Shown here one piece after another: positions 1-9,600 of a stretch of DNA of 40,766 bases. This DNA is from Gryganskiella cystojenkinii. Taxonomy: Eukaryota > Mortierellomycota > Mortierellomycetes > Mortierellales > Mortierellaceae. The stretch is taken from assembly GCA_015852425.1 (NCBI GenBank), contig JAAAIG010000301.1, positions 1 to 40,766 on the forward strand. The letters are read 5' to 3'. The notes beneath the pieces are model-generated. The model ran no database searches. It saw nothing but the letters and a program-made list of their open reading frames with translations, and had not been told where the DNA came from. The position numbers and the translations under genes were made by a program. Positions within the stretch are counted from its first letter, which is position 1. Each line of letters begins with the position of its first letter.

Positions 1-116
1 GTCTTACTCTTGAACAAGTTGACCAAATGTTGGATGAAGTCTCTCCTCGCAAGTCCGCTGCCTGGAAGCCCACCATCACCTACGCCAGCATGGAGGAGAA
101 GGAAGCTAAGGCTTAA
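1..116 (+). CDS. MFS sugar (hexose) transporter, C-terminal end only
   Basis: An open frame from base 3 to the TAA at 114-116 gives the last 37 residues of a protein that starts outside the window. It begins with LTLEQVDQMLDE followed by an AWKP-type tail, which matches the cytosolic C-terminus of fungal major facilitator hexose transporters after their last membrane helix (the family pattern is roughly R-T-L-E-E-hydrophobic-D). The damaged copy just downstream carries an equivalent GRTLEEMDDLF segment, which supports the call and points to a tandem pair. The tails beyond that segment differ, so this is not a recent identical duplication. A poly(A) signal AATAAA lies at 153-158, 37 bases after the stop. 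Substrate cannot be told from the tail. Confidence 0.75.
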   Translation, partial: LTLEQVDQMLDEVSPRKSAAWKPTITYASMEEKEAKA

Positions 117-152
117 AGGAAATACTTCTAAGCTTGCACAGTAAACATATCT

Positions 153-158
153 AATAAA
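153..158 (+). terminator. Poly(A) signal of the upstream transporter
   Basis: A canonical AATAAA lies 37 bases after the stop codon in an A/T-rich stretch. Confidence 0.5.
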
Positions 159-259
159 CTTGTAACTTATCTAATAATTTTAATATCGAAAGAACCAACA
201 AAAAAAACCTGAAAATTGAAGGCACAAAAAATTGATTTGCTGCACAAGTTTTTCTTTTG

Positions 260-325
260 TTTGATAGGCTTCTTTTGTCCCTGAAGTTTGATAGGCTTCT
301 TTTGTTCCTAGAATTTGATAGGCTT
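260..325. repeat. 27-base tandem repeat, about 2.4 copies
   Basis: Units start at 260, 287 and 314, each opening with TTTGATAGGCTT. The first two full units match at about 23 of 27 positions; the third keeps only its first 12 bases. It lies about 95 bases before the first Met of the damaged transporter, in what was probably its promoter. Function unknown. Confidence 0.85.
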
Positions 326-419
326 TGGCGTGACCAAGGGAGGGTAAGAACACCCTTCCTTTCTCGACAAGAGCTTCTAATCATCTTATAATCTTGATAC
401 TAAAACTCTGTCTCGTCTC

Positions 420-1905
420 ATGCCTTCAATGATAACTAGTATGCTCTTTGGTTTCGACATCTCCTCCATGTCCGGTGTCGTCGGTACACCGCATTACCAG
501 AGCTACTTCAACCACCTCTCCTCTTCCCTCCAGGGTGGTATTGTTGCCTCCATGGCCACTGTTCCTTCTTTGGTGCGCTCTTGGCCGGTCCTCTTGGTGA
601 CATGATCTCGCGTAAGCGCACCATCATGTTAGCTGCCTGCATCTGGATCGTTGGTTCCGTCATTCAATGTGCTGCTGTCAATGTTGGTAAGCTCATCGTC
701 GGCCGTATTGTCAACGGTGTTGCTGTTGGTCTTGCTTCTATGATTGTCCCTGTTTACCAGTCCGAGATTGCTCCCGAGGAGATCCGTGGTTGTATTGTCT
801 CCTTGCAGCAGTGGGCTATTACTTGGGGTATCTTGATCCAGTATTTCATCCAGTATGGTTGCTCTTTCATCGATTCCGACGCCGCTTTCCGTATCTCTGG
901 GGTATCCAGGTTGTTCTGGTGCCATTCTTCTCGCCGGTATCTCGCTCTTCCCCTTCTCCTCCCGTTGGTTGACTGATAAGGGTCGCAATGAGGAGGCCCT
1001 TGAGGTCCTTGCCAATTTGCGTGCTGGAGGTAACAAAGACGATCCCGCTGTTTTGGCAGAGTACAAGAGATTCAGGACGCCGTCATCTTTGACAAGACTT
1101 TGGCCGATCGCTCCTACAAGGAGCTGTTCCGTAAGCCAAGTGCCCGTCGTGTCTTCCTCGGTATGACCCTTCAGTCCTGGTCCCAGTAGACAGGCGTGAG
1201 CATTGCCATGTATCACATTGTTTTCATGTTCCAAAGCGCCAGTCTCACTGGTTCCACCAACTTGACAGCTTTCTCGATCCAGTATGTCTTGAACGTCGTC
1301 ACGACAGTCCCTGCTATTCTTTTATATTGACAAGTGGGGTGGTCGTCCTGTTCTTTTGATTGGTTCTATTTTTATGGCTGTGTGGATGTTCGCCATCGGT
1401 GGTCTCTTGGGCACATATTGTCAGCCTGATTTCGACGCAGGTAACGCTACCACGACCTGGGCAATCAAAAACAACCAATCTGCCTCCCGTGCTGTTATTG
1501 CCTGCTCCTACCTCTTTGTCTGCTCCTTTGCAATCTCTTGGGAACCTGTCTCTTGGACATACCCTGCCGAGATCTACCCTCTTCGCATTCGTTCCAAGGC
1601 CGTCTCTTTCCACTGCCTCCCACTGGGCCTTCATCTTTGCTCTTGCATACACTGTCCCCCCACTGTTGGAGAGCAATCCGTACAAATGTACTTCATCTTT
1701 GGTGCGTTTTATGTCGCAATGACCATCTACGTCTTCTTCATGTTCCCTGAGACCAAGGGCCGTACCCTGGAGGAGATGGACGATCTCTTCAACTCGGATG
1801 TCCCCCGCTTGGAAGACACAGGCGTTGCCCCCTTCCAAGTTCGAGGCCGATGTTGAGAACATCAAGATGGAGCAGGCTGATGAGAAGATGAAACAGAAGG
1901 CCTAG
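420..1905 (+). pseudogene. Decayed MFS sugar (hexose) transporter
   Basis: Reading all three forward frames in turn recovers nearly a full hexose transporter: SMLFGFDISSMSG (helix 1), GPLGDMISRKR (loop 2-3), the sugar-porter segment around PVYQSEIAPEEIRG, SRWLTDKGR in the central loop, PAEIYPLRIRSKAVS (helix 10 area) and FPETKGRTLEEMDDLF at the end. The frame changes near 561, 895, 916, 1067, 1320, 1606, 1680 and 1830, most easily explained by single-base losses, with a one-base gain near 1320. An in-frame TAG at 1187-1189 interrupts the segment before helix 7. These breaks are not introns: no GT-AG pair brackets them and conserved residues continue directly on both sides. The last frame ends at TAG 1903-1905. 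With an intact relative just upstream, this is best read as a dead tandem duplicate. Clustered sequencing error is the alternative, but all neighbouring genes read cleanly. Confidence 0.88.
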
Positions 1906-2045
1906 ATCTAAACTAAATCCTTGTGTACTTTTTTTTACCCTCAACGTTAATAATACCAATCTATTCGCACCTTGATCATTACTTAATAAGCGCAAGAAAG
2001 AAAGTTCGATGTTATTGATGTTAAATAGTGGCTATGTACATATCA

Positions 2046-2050
<5 letters not shown>

Positions 2051-2090
<40 letters not shown>
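2051..2090. repeat. (AG)20 dinucleotide microsatellite
   Basis: Forty bases of perfect AG repeat, 12 bases beyond the stop codon of the reverse-strand CipC-like gene. It would be a CT run in that gene's 3' untranslated region. Confidence 0.95.
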
Positions 2091-2091
<1 letters not shown>

Positions 2092-2102
2092 AACTAAATT
2101 GT

Positions 2103-2390
2103 CTACGCATATCGAGCATCATAGATTTTCTCTGCATTCTGGCGAGCCTGGAAGTTGGCTTTCTCGCGGTCAACAAAGTCGAGACCTTTGGTCTCGATCA
2201 GCTTGTCCGCTTCGGCACCGGCGAGGGCTGCAAACATCTCCCTGGTAAGCTTGTGGCCGTCGTTGGTCCCAGCTTCGTGGCTCTTCATGACCTCGAACGC
2301 GGCAGCACCGGCAATGAGCTCATGAGACCAAGAGGCCTTGTCGGACTTTTCGTTGTAGACCTCGTCATGGTGGGAATCGAATCCGAACAT
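2103..2390 (-). CDS. CipC-like small protein (DUF3759 family)
   Basis: An uninterrupted 95-residue frame. It begins MFGFDSHHDEVY, continues SWSHELIAGAAAFEVMKSHE, and has EADKLIETKGLDFVDREKA near its end. These are the hallmarks of the fungal CipC / DUF3759 family, named for a concanamycin-induced protein of Aspergillus; members are usually 90-130 residues, so the length is normal. There is no signal peptide or membrane segment, so it is probably cytosolic. The biochemical role is unknown; relatives are reported as strongly induced by stress or antibiotics. The start is the only Met before the conserved GFD segment. The coding-strand leader is rich in C and T (GA-rich on the plus strand at 2396-2500). 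The gene is divergent from the dehydrogenase at 2821. Confidence 0.85.
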   Translation of the reverse strand: MFGFDSHHDEVYNEKSDKASWSHELIAGAAAFEVMKSHEAGTNDGHKLTREMFAALAGAEADKLIETKGLDFVDREKANFQARQNAEKIYDARYA

Positions 2391-2820
2391 ATTGAGAGTG
2401 GGAACAGGATAGAGAGTAGAAGGAAAGTTGAAGAGAGAGACAGAGTGTGTGAGAGAGGACGTGAGAGAGAGAAATGAAAAAAAGAAAAAAGAAGGGCAGG
2501 TAAAGGGAGATATTTATTCGCGCAAGTCCTATGCCCGCACAACATTTGAACATGGTTGGTTTAGAAACGGGCGAATCCACACTAGTTTGAGTCCGCCATT
2601 CATCTGTTGAAGAGTGGGCAAGGCAGAACAGCGCTCCGAAACATGTCCACTGTCAGAGTTCCCTGCACCGGATTTGACAGGAAAAATTGAAATTCCTGTT
2701 GCTCAAGAAACACACGCGATTCCTGCAAAACGGCACGTGACCTCTTTTTTTGCAAGACATTCGGCTTTGGTCATTATTAGCATTGGGAATCTTTGTTGTT
2801 CACCCCCACAAGACGACATC
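2391..2820. promoter_or_regulatory. Divergent promoter region, CipC-like (-) and dehydrogenase (+)
   Basis: A 430-base gap between two divergent start codons. The half next to the CipC-like gene is almost pure purine on the plus strand (about 2396-2500), a CT-rich leader for that gene. The half next to the dehydrogenase is mixed in composition. No TATA box or known operator could be assigned. Confidence 0.45.
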
Positions 2821-4133
2821 ATGCTGGAATCATTCTACAACATCGACTACTGGAAGACATTTATACTTCCCTCCGCTTTCACTGCGGACCAGATACCGGA
2901 CCTCTCCTCAAAGGTCGCCATCGTCACTGGAGGCAACAGCGGACTTGGTTACGAGACGGCGCTCGCTCTGGCTTCACACGGTGCCCATGTCTTCTTGGCC
3001 TGTCGAAACCAGACTAGAGCCATTGCTGCGATCGAGCGACTAGAACGCGAGCTCTCCGAAACCGCACCTCACATTCACCCGAGGATAGAGTTTCTTTTCC
3101 TGGACCTGGCGGACCTGCGGTCTGTCGCTCGGTCTGCGAATGATTTTCTCGCCAAAGGTCTCAGGCTCGATATTTTGGTCAACAACGCTGGCCTGGGGCT
3201 GTCACCGCCGAAACTGAGCAAGGACGGAATCGAGCTCGTCTTTGCTGTCAATCATATGGGGTAAAGGCAACAACCCCCCTTAAAATACGACAGACAGGTA
3301 CACAATTGATCATTACTGATCCGTTCTCTTTCGTATCTTTCGCGTCGTGCCGCAGACATTTTCTATTCACGCAACGTCTGTTGCCGAAATTGATCGAGTC
3401 GCAACCTTCCCGGATTGTCAATATCAGGCAAGTCATCAAAGATTTTTACGAGCGAAAAAAAGCAGGCGGTACTGTGACAGGCTAGCGACACGTTCGTTAA
3501 CCAACACTTGCTGCCGCTAACTCTGTCAGTGCGTTACCCTCTCTCTTTTCAGCTCTATATCTCATGAGCTTTTGCTCCCACTGGGTGCCATTGACTTTGG
3601 AACACTCTCACAGCCCGACGCGGAAGGACCTGCAGTGAACTATAATCGTAGCAAACTCGCCAACATTCTCTACACCAAGGCACTTGCACGACGGCTGACT
3701 GCAGCAGGGCATGATCGAGTTTTTGTGAATGCTGTGCATCCGGGGTATTGTGCAACAGCGATTGACGACGAGACTGACCAAATTGTGGGCAAGACTTTGT
3801 CAACAATCGCATTGAAGGTCAGACATTGGATTGGCCGACCAGCCGCGACAGGGGCGATCACTCAAATCTACTGTGCTTGCGCCAAAGAAATCGAAGAGAA
3901 AAAGTTGACAGGTCGTTATTTTGTGCCGGATGCTCACGAGCTTCGCCCAAGTAAGCTTGATTGAATAACACCGAACCAGAACGATAGAAAACGATGTTAG
4001 AAGTATTTAACTTTTATACGATATCTGATTGTTAGGTCCTTATGCCACGAACAAAGAACTACAGGAGAGACTCTTCAAGTATTCAGAGGATTTCATGGTC
4101 AAGAGAGGGTTGTTGTCTGGACAAAACGAGTAA
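2821..4133 (+). CDS. Short-chain dehydrogenase/reductase (retinol dehydrogenase / WWOX-like)
   Basis: Four exons, 2821-3260, 3356-3427, 3553-3950 and 4036-4133, join in frame to 335 residues. It is a Rossmann-fold NAD(P)-dependent oxidoreductase of the classical-extended SDR type. The cofactor motif TGGNSGLG is at residues 36-43, the structural NNAG at 121-124, and the catalytic pair YNRSK has Tyr201 and Lys205; the Ser is expected in the NISSIS stretch formed at the exon 2-3 junction. The segment VNAVHPGY after the active site and the overall length fit the retinol-dehydrogenase / WW-domain-oxidoreductase branch. The substrate is not predictable. The start is the first in-frame Met before the fold. 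Intron 2 appears to use a GC donor. The 3' end faces the helicase gene, with 135 bases between stops. Confidence 0.88.
3428..3552 (+). other. GC-AG intron in the dehydrogenase gene
   Basis: Exon 2 ends in AATATCAG and the intron opens with GCAAGT, an otherwise perfect donor with C in place of T; it closes with a pyrimidine run and CAG. Only this cut joins NIS to SIS in frame. The nearby GT at 3432-3433 leads to a stop codon soon after joining. Confidence 0.75.
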
Positions 4134-4268
4134 GGGGCTTGTTCCATGCAATAAACGCAACGCTCTTTTTGAAAACATTTTATTACACAAGGGGTGATCC
4201 ATGAATCTTTTCCCCAGGATACGAATAGTGAGGTAGTAGACGAAACCGAGATTATATTCTTTGTTCAT
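4134..4268. terminator. Shared 3' end region of dehydrogenase (+) and helicase (-)
   Basis: 135 bases between two facing stop codons. AATAAA for the plus-strand gene lies at 4150-4155 and AATAAA for the minus-strand gene at 4179-4184 (read as TTTATT on plus). With usual cleavage 10-30 bases past each signal, the two transcripts should overlap by a few bases or more. Confidence 0.6.
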
Positions 4269-5892
4269 TTAGATCAGGTCTGTCACGTTCATGGGCATCT
4301 CGTCAATCTGTGTGCTGTAATATTGCTCAATATCGCGCAAGATCTTGATATCATCCTGAGTGACAAAGTTGATAGCAACACCCTTGCGACCGAAACGACC
4401 TGAACGACCAATGCTAATCGAAACAGAGTATAAAGAAAGATCAAGAGAATGTTAGGATCTAGCACCTGGATGTAACTGTTATAGTCAATCTTGGCAAAAC
4501 TTTCGCAGTGAATAATGAAGTTACCGATGGATGTAATTTTCACGATTGCTGGGAAGATCATAGTTGACGACCAAAGAAACTTGCTGAACATCGATACCAC
4601 GCGCCCAGACATCCGTTGTAATCAACACTCGACTGGTAAAAAAAAAAGAAAAAAAAAGAATAAAAGACGTTATTTGGTATGAGCACTGGTCGGTCACCAC
4701 ACACATACACACAAAAGCGAATCCGTCTCCAGTCCAAGATGCATACCTAGCTCCCTGTCTGAACTCTTGCATAATGGCATCACGCTCTTTCTGAGGCATC
4801 TCTCCGTGCATAGAAGATACAGTAAAGTTGGCCTCTCTCATCTTGGTCGTCAACCAGTCGACCTTTCTGCGAGTATTGCAGAAGATGACGGCTTGTGTGA
4901 TGGTCAGGGTGTCGTAGAGATCGCAAAGGGTATCAAACTTCCAGTCTTCCTTCTCGACCGCAACAAAGAACTGTTTGATGCCCTCGAGCGTCAGCTCATC
5001 ACGCTTGACTAAGATACGAATAGGGTCGGTCATGAATTTCGATGTCATTTCCAGGACATCGTGGGGGAGGGTTGCAGAGAGAATGACGACCTGGGTCGAG
5101 GGTGGTAAGAAGCGGTAAACATCGTAGATCTGATCCTTGAATCCCTGGTTCAACAATTCATCAGCCTCATCCAGGACCATCATCTTGATATGGCGCGTCC
5201 GAAGGTTGCGACGACGGATCATGTCAAAGACACGACCGGGTGTACCAACAACGACATGTTGGCCATGATCCAGCTGACGGATATCCTCGCCGACACTGGT
5301 GCCTCCGATACAGGCGTGGCACTGCACGTTCATATAGTCGCCTAGTGCCAGGATGACACTCTGGATCTGAATAGCCAATTCACGGGTTGGGGCCAGGACC
5401 AGAGCCTGGGTCTCACGGATCGAGGTGTCGATAGATTGCAGGATTGAAATTGAGAAGGTGGCGGTCTTTCCTGTTCCAGACTGAGCCTGTGCAATGACAT
5501 CACGTCCTTTGACGATGGGGTTGATGGCACGCTGCTGAATGGCTGAAGGTCTCTCAAAGTCTGAAAAGAGAGGAAAAGGTGATATGCAAGGACAGGTTAA
5601 CGATTGCGAAAAATGTATCAATAACACGGGAACCAAAAAGGGAGAAGAGGGTTCAAAATCCTTACTGTAAGCATAGACACCACGAAGCAGATCATCCTTC
5701 AAGCCAAGAGAGTCGAAAGTTGGAACCACTAAGGGACAGGAAAAAAAGCAAAGAAAAAAGAGTGAGCGACCGGTGATCAGTGTGCAAGCAGAGAGGAATC
5801 CTGCTCAGGATCCAAATCCAATTTATACCCTTGACATCCTCGCTGGTCTCAAAAACGAGTTTCTCGTCGTTTTTCCTGTTGATGCCCGACAT
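4269..5892 (-). CDS. EIF4A3: DEAD-box RNA helicase, eIF4A3 type (exon junction complex)
   Basis: Five exons on the minus strand, 5892-5829, 5728-5666, 5560-4747, 4632-4525 and 4413-4269, give 397 residues, the usual eIF4A3 length. All helicase motifs are present: Q motif around FERPSAIQQ (44-52), motif I AQSGTGKT (68-75), motif II DEAD (173-176), motif III SAT (204-206), VWARGID (322-328) and motif VI HRIGRSGR (349-356). The stretches [20 protein letters not shown] and MNVTDLI at the end are typical of eIF4A3 / Fal1 rather than eIF4A1. In animals and many fungi it clamps mRNA in the exon junction complex; the yeast relative Fal1 works in ribosome assembly. Its presence fits an intron-rich genome. 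The last intron splits the Arg350 codon in motif VI. The leader is divergent from BLM10. Confidence 0.95.
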
Positions 5893-6600
5893 TGTATCCT
5901 GTTTCCTTGATTGTCTGTACGGTCGAGAAAGTGGCGGTTGTTGATGGAGAAAAAGAAGACAAGGCCTCTGTTTCTCCCGCCAAGCATGAACAATGGGTAC
6001 GGTGACGTCATTTTGGCGGATTTTGTTCAAGCCTCTTTGTGACTGCTAGTGACGACCTGGTGCACGGTGCCAGTCTTGTCGTGGTGTGCTGTGCCTTGCC
6101 TTCGACTGTTTCGAACCCTGGATGGCCCCTAACCGCCTTGATGACAAACATGTCATAGAAGGAGCCCTGAGAGTGGAAATTAAAAAATATGGATATTTTT
6201 CTTCAGCAAAGAGCTACACTCCACACGCACTCGACTTCAAAAGGGTCCCGCCTCTCTTACGCAACACCAGACACCATTCGCCCACGCAACCAAGACACGC
6301 GGCTTTCAATAATTTTGTGTTCTGTGCACCACAGGTTTTGGTCTTTCTGCGCTTCGCTTTTTGTCTTTCTCTCTCGCTCTTTCTTTTTCTTTTCGACTTC
6401 GCCCTTTGACACCGTTCTGCCTTTGCCAATTCTTCGTCCTCTTTCTTGTTCCTCCTCTTGTTCTCGTCACTACAACCTTAAAACATATCTCTACTAAAAC
6501 ATATCTCTACTAAACAGATATTCAAAAATACCATTCCTCGTCATTCATTCATACATCTTGCCGTTTACATTCTCCTCTTCCTCAATCCACTCATACTCGG
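5893..6600. promoter_or_regulatory. Divergent promoter region, eIF4A3 (-) and BLM10 (+)
   Basis: 708 bases between divergent starts. The BLM10 side has a strong CT-rich stretch at about 6340-6475, then the 16-base direct repeat at 6481-6512 and a mixed leader up to the ATG at 6601. The middle (about 6000-6250) shows nothing I recognise. No TATA box could be placed with confidence. Confidence 0.45.
6481..6512. repeat. 16-base perfect direct repeat in the BLM10 leader
   Basis: AAACATATCTCTACTA occurs twice back to back, followed by a partial third AAAC. It is 89 bases before the BLM10 start codon, so it may be in the promoter or 5' untranslated region. Confidence 0.9.
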
Positions 6601-9600
6601 ATGCCACCCTATACGGTCGCGACTACAATGGATATAGACATTCCTAAGGAGGGCTGGGGCGACCTCTCCACCGCGCTCCATAACATCTTCCCGTATGGCA
6701 ACGATCTGGCACAAGAAGCCAGCGATATGCTCACCAACATCATCCGTCATTTTGGACTGTGCCTGAAGTCCGAAGACTGGGCCCCCGGCGCGATCTACTG
6801 GGCTAAACAACTGAGCGAGTACGCATACACAAGAAGAAAGAGAATGTATATCGTCACTATATTGGGTGTAGAGACAGAGACCCATAAATGACTGATTGAT
6901 CTCCCTCTCCGTCTTGGTTCTTTGTGTCTAGATATCTTGATCTAAAATACGCACTCCCAAAAGAAACCCGTGTTGCCTTTGCAAAGGTCTTTTGGGAACT
7001 GACAATCGCTCCTGGCATGGACGCCACTATGGTCGAGATCTGGGCGCACTACTGTCGTCGGTTGCTCAAGTAAGGATTTTTTTTCTTTCCTTGTGGACCG
7101 CAAACGATCTTTTTTCTCTTTTTTTTTTTTTTTTTTCGGTGTTGTTTCTTATCTGTTATCGTCGAATAATTTCATGGCTCCGTGATCTGCGTGCATCCCG
7201 GTGCTGTGGCGGATGCGTGTGTGTGTCTGAGCCATGGCAATTTGGTGGCAATTCTCGTGTAACTCTACATTTCTCTCTATCCCGCTCTTGTGACTTACGC
7301 ATTAACTTTCCTTGTTCAAATGTTTGCTCCACTTTCATCCATTTCTTCTTTCCATGACTTGAAACAAACTATAGAAAGAAGGATTTGATCGGACGAGACG
7401 ACTTGACCCTACCATGGAGACCCGCTTTCGACCTCCTCGATAGAATATTGTTTCCCAAGAACAGGCAAAGAGCACTGCTATCGGAATCGTACGAGGATTT
7501 GCTTTTCGTTTGCTACTCAAAAAAAAAGAACCCATCGCTAAACATCTGCCGCGTTTTGATTTTTTTTTTTTTTGTATTATTATGTGCCTCTCCATTTCAT
7601 TTGTGGTGTCGTTTCATCCGCCCTATTTAATTTGATCCGCACGTCTATCCTTGATTTTATCACAATCATAGTAAGAGATTGGCCAAGGTCGTGCGACTGG
7701 TCGAGACCGCGCAGAGGTACGGCTGCTTACAAATCTGTTAACGACGACGGCGTGGTGCATGCTCGGTCACCCCGACTAATATTAAATCCATTGGATACAT
7801 ATTAGGTTCTTCCCCGCTGAAGCGACAGACGAAATCCTCGAAGAGTTCCTCCCCAAGATGACCACCAGCAGTTTGCCAGAATTGTTGAAGGCACAGACCT
7901 ATCTCTGCACATTTTTACCAACGGACATTGCCACAGGAAGAGATCCACGGGATTGGATGCCAGCAATCTTCAGAATCTGGTCCATGGTTGTGCGGTCGAG
8001 CGAGGCTGATCGAAACTTTTTGTCCTTGATCGGTCGTGTTGCAGAAGACAATGTCGGAATCAAAGACATGTTCACTCAGGATCAAATTCGCGCAGTCTTC
8101 ACCGCTGGCTTGTCAGCCCTCAATCTTCCAGTAGGAAAGGGTCAGCGAACAAACGCTGTGGACGCTGAAGGAGGCACGTCTCATAAAGCTGTCGGCCGTA
8201 ATGATGTAGGTTCATAGACTATATGACACATGCGACTGCGAGGAGATGCTCTTGGACCCCTCGTTTGTCTCACTCCTCCTCTTTATCTGTATGATTAGAT
8301 GCGAATGACCTCTTTCGTCAAGTTCATCGTGAACACCATTAATCCCATCACAGAGCGCGAGACACCGAAAGCATCGTCTTTGACCCATCTGCGAGACTTG
8401 ATTCAGGCGATCGAATCGTTCTTTCACCCCTCGAACTCTGGGCCTTGGTCACATGCGTTGGCGCTATTTGTTCAGTCGTTTGCCTGGGATTTCCTGCAGA
8501 GGATGAAAAGAGGTGTGTGCTCTGGGCGACCAACTTTTATTTGTGTGCCGTATTCCAACAAGTCGCCGTACTAACATGCTTTGTAACACTTAACTGGGTA
8601 ATAACAGAAGAAGAAGATGCCTGCACAACACCTTTTGAACTTCGTCTTACGCCAGAGATTTGCGACACATTTGTGAACACCATCAAAGGCGTAACATTCT
8701 TATCAATGTTCTCGAAGGATCAGCGCGCCGTTGCTCAGACTCATATGGCACTTCGGTACCTGGCCTGGATCTCACCAAAACTAATTCTCCCCGGCGTGCT
8801 CGAACGTGCGTATCCTTCATTGGAGTCTCTGACAGAGACCCACAGAACGACAAGTGTCATTTCTGCTCTCGGTTCGTTGGCGGTGCCTCTCTTAAACCCT
8901 CAACACTACCCACAAGGAGGAAAACATCTTACTCCGTTGTTACACCTCACTGTCCCTGGCGTCGATCTGAACGACCCCGCGAAGACATGGTACACGGTCA
9001 TGCTTGTATCATCCTTAATCACTACCGTACCCGTGCGAGATCTCACGACGGGTGGAAGCTCTGGATTCCAATGGGGTGGAATGGAAGAGGATATCATGGA
9101 CTCGGACGATGTGGTCGACCTCGAGATGGAAGATGCAAACCGCAAGGCAACTACGGCCGAGTTTGAGGAGTGGCTCTTTAAGTTCTTGAGGAGGTCTATC
9201 GCCATGGTAAGCAGTTTGCATTGCTCATATAAGGCCTCGGACATTTCTTTTGTTGGAATGAATCTTATTGACCATCTAGTACTCGATCTGAACTATTGCT
9301 AACCTGAACATCTTAGTTTGAAAACTATCCTGACGTTGGACAAAGTAACAAGAACACGATCGAGAATTCGGTCACAGGCACTATTTCTGTAAGTTACGAG
9401 AAATTTAATGGACGGCCATTGTTATCGTTTTTGCTGCTCTTATTGCATGAGGTTAAACGCTCTACCCTGAATCATTGTTACTGGACTGTGATAGTACTGC
9501 TTCGAGGTGCTTTTCAATCAACTTTCAAAGCCTCTTTACGACCGGACAACGAAACTCGTCCTTGAACTTGTCGAATCCACACCGTTGATCAACGCCTCCA

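Larger units (their letters stand above)
117..419. other. Intergenic region between the two transporter copies
   Basis: About 300 bases without a gene. It holds the poly(A) signal of the first transporter, an A-rich stretch around 178-240 and the 27-base tandem repeat at 260-325. A reverse-strand open frame across it only reads the repeat and is not credible as a gene. Confidence 0.6.

Noticed and set aside
260..325. CRISPR-like array
   Set aside because: Units are contiguous without spacers, and this is eukaryotic nuclear DNA.
151..384. A 77-residue minus-strand frame with repeated SLSN-R-K units
   Set aside because: It only translates the 27-base tandem repeat and runs over the poly(A) region; no conserved features.
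629..1234. A 201-residue open frame on the minus strand
   Set aside because: It is antisense to the transporter pseudogene and has no family features; long antisense frames are common opposite codon-biased fungal genes.
420..1905. An intact transporter with many small introns
   Set aside because: Conserved residues continue directly across each break, no GT-AG pair fits, and an in-frame stop remains at 1187-1189.
3261..3355. Dehydrogenase ending at the TAA after NHMG
   Set aside because: The TAA belongs to a GTAAAG donor; joining to 3356 restores the expected GHFLFTQRLLPKL stretch.
7070..7374. Separate small gene in the long BLM10 intron 2
   Set aside because: The open frame there is T-rich low complexity, and exons on both sides join in frame into BLM10.
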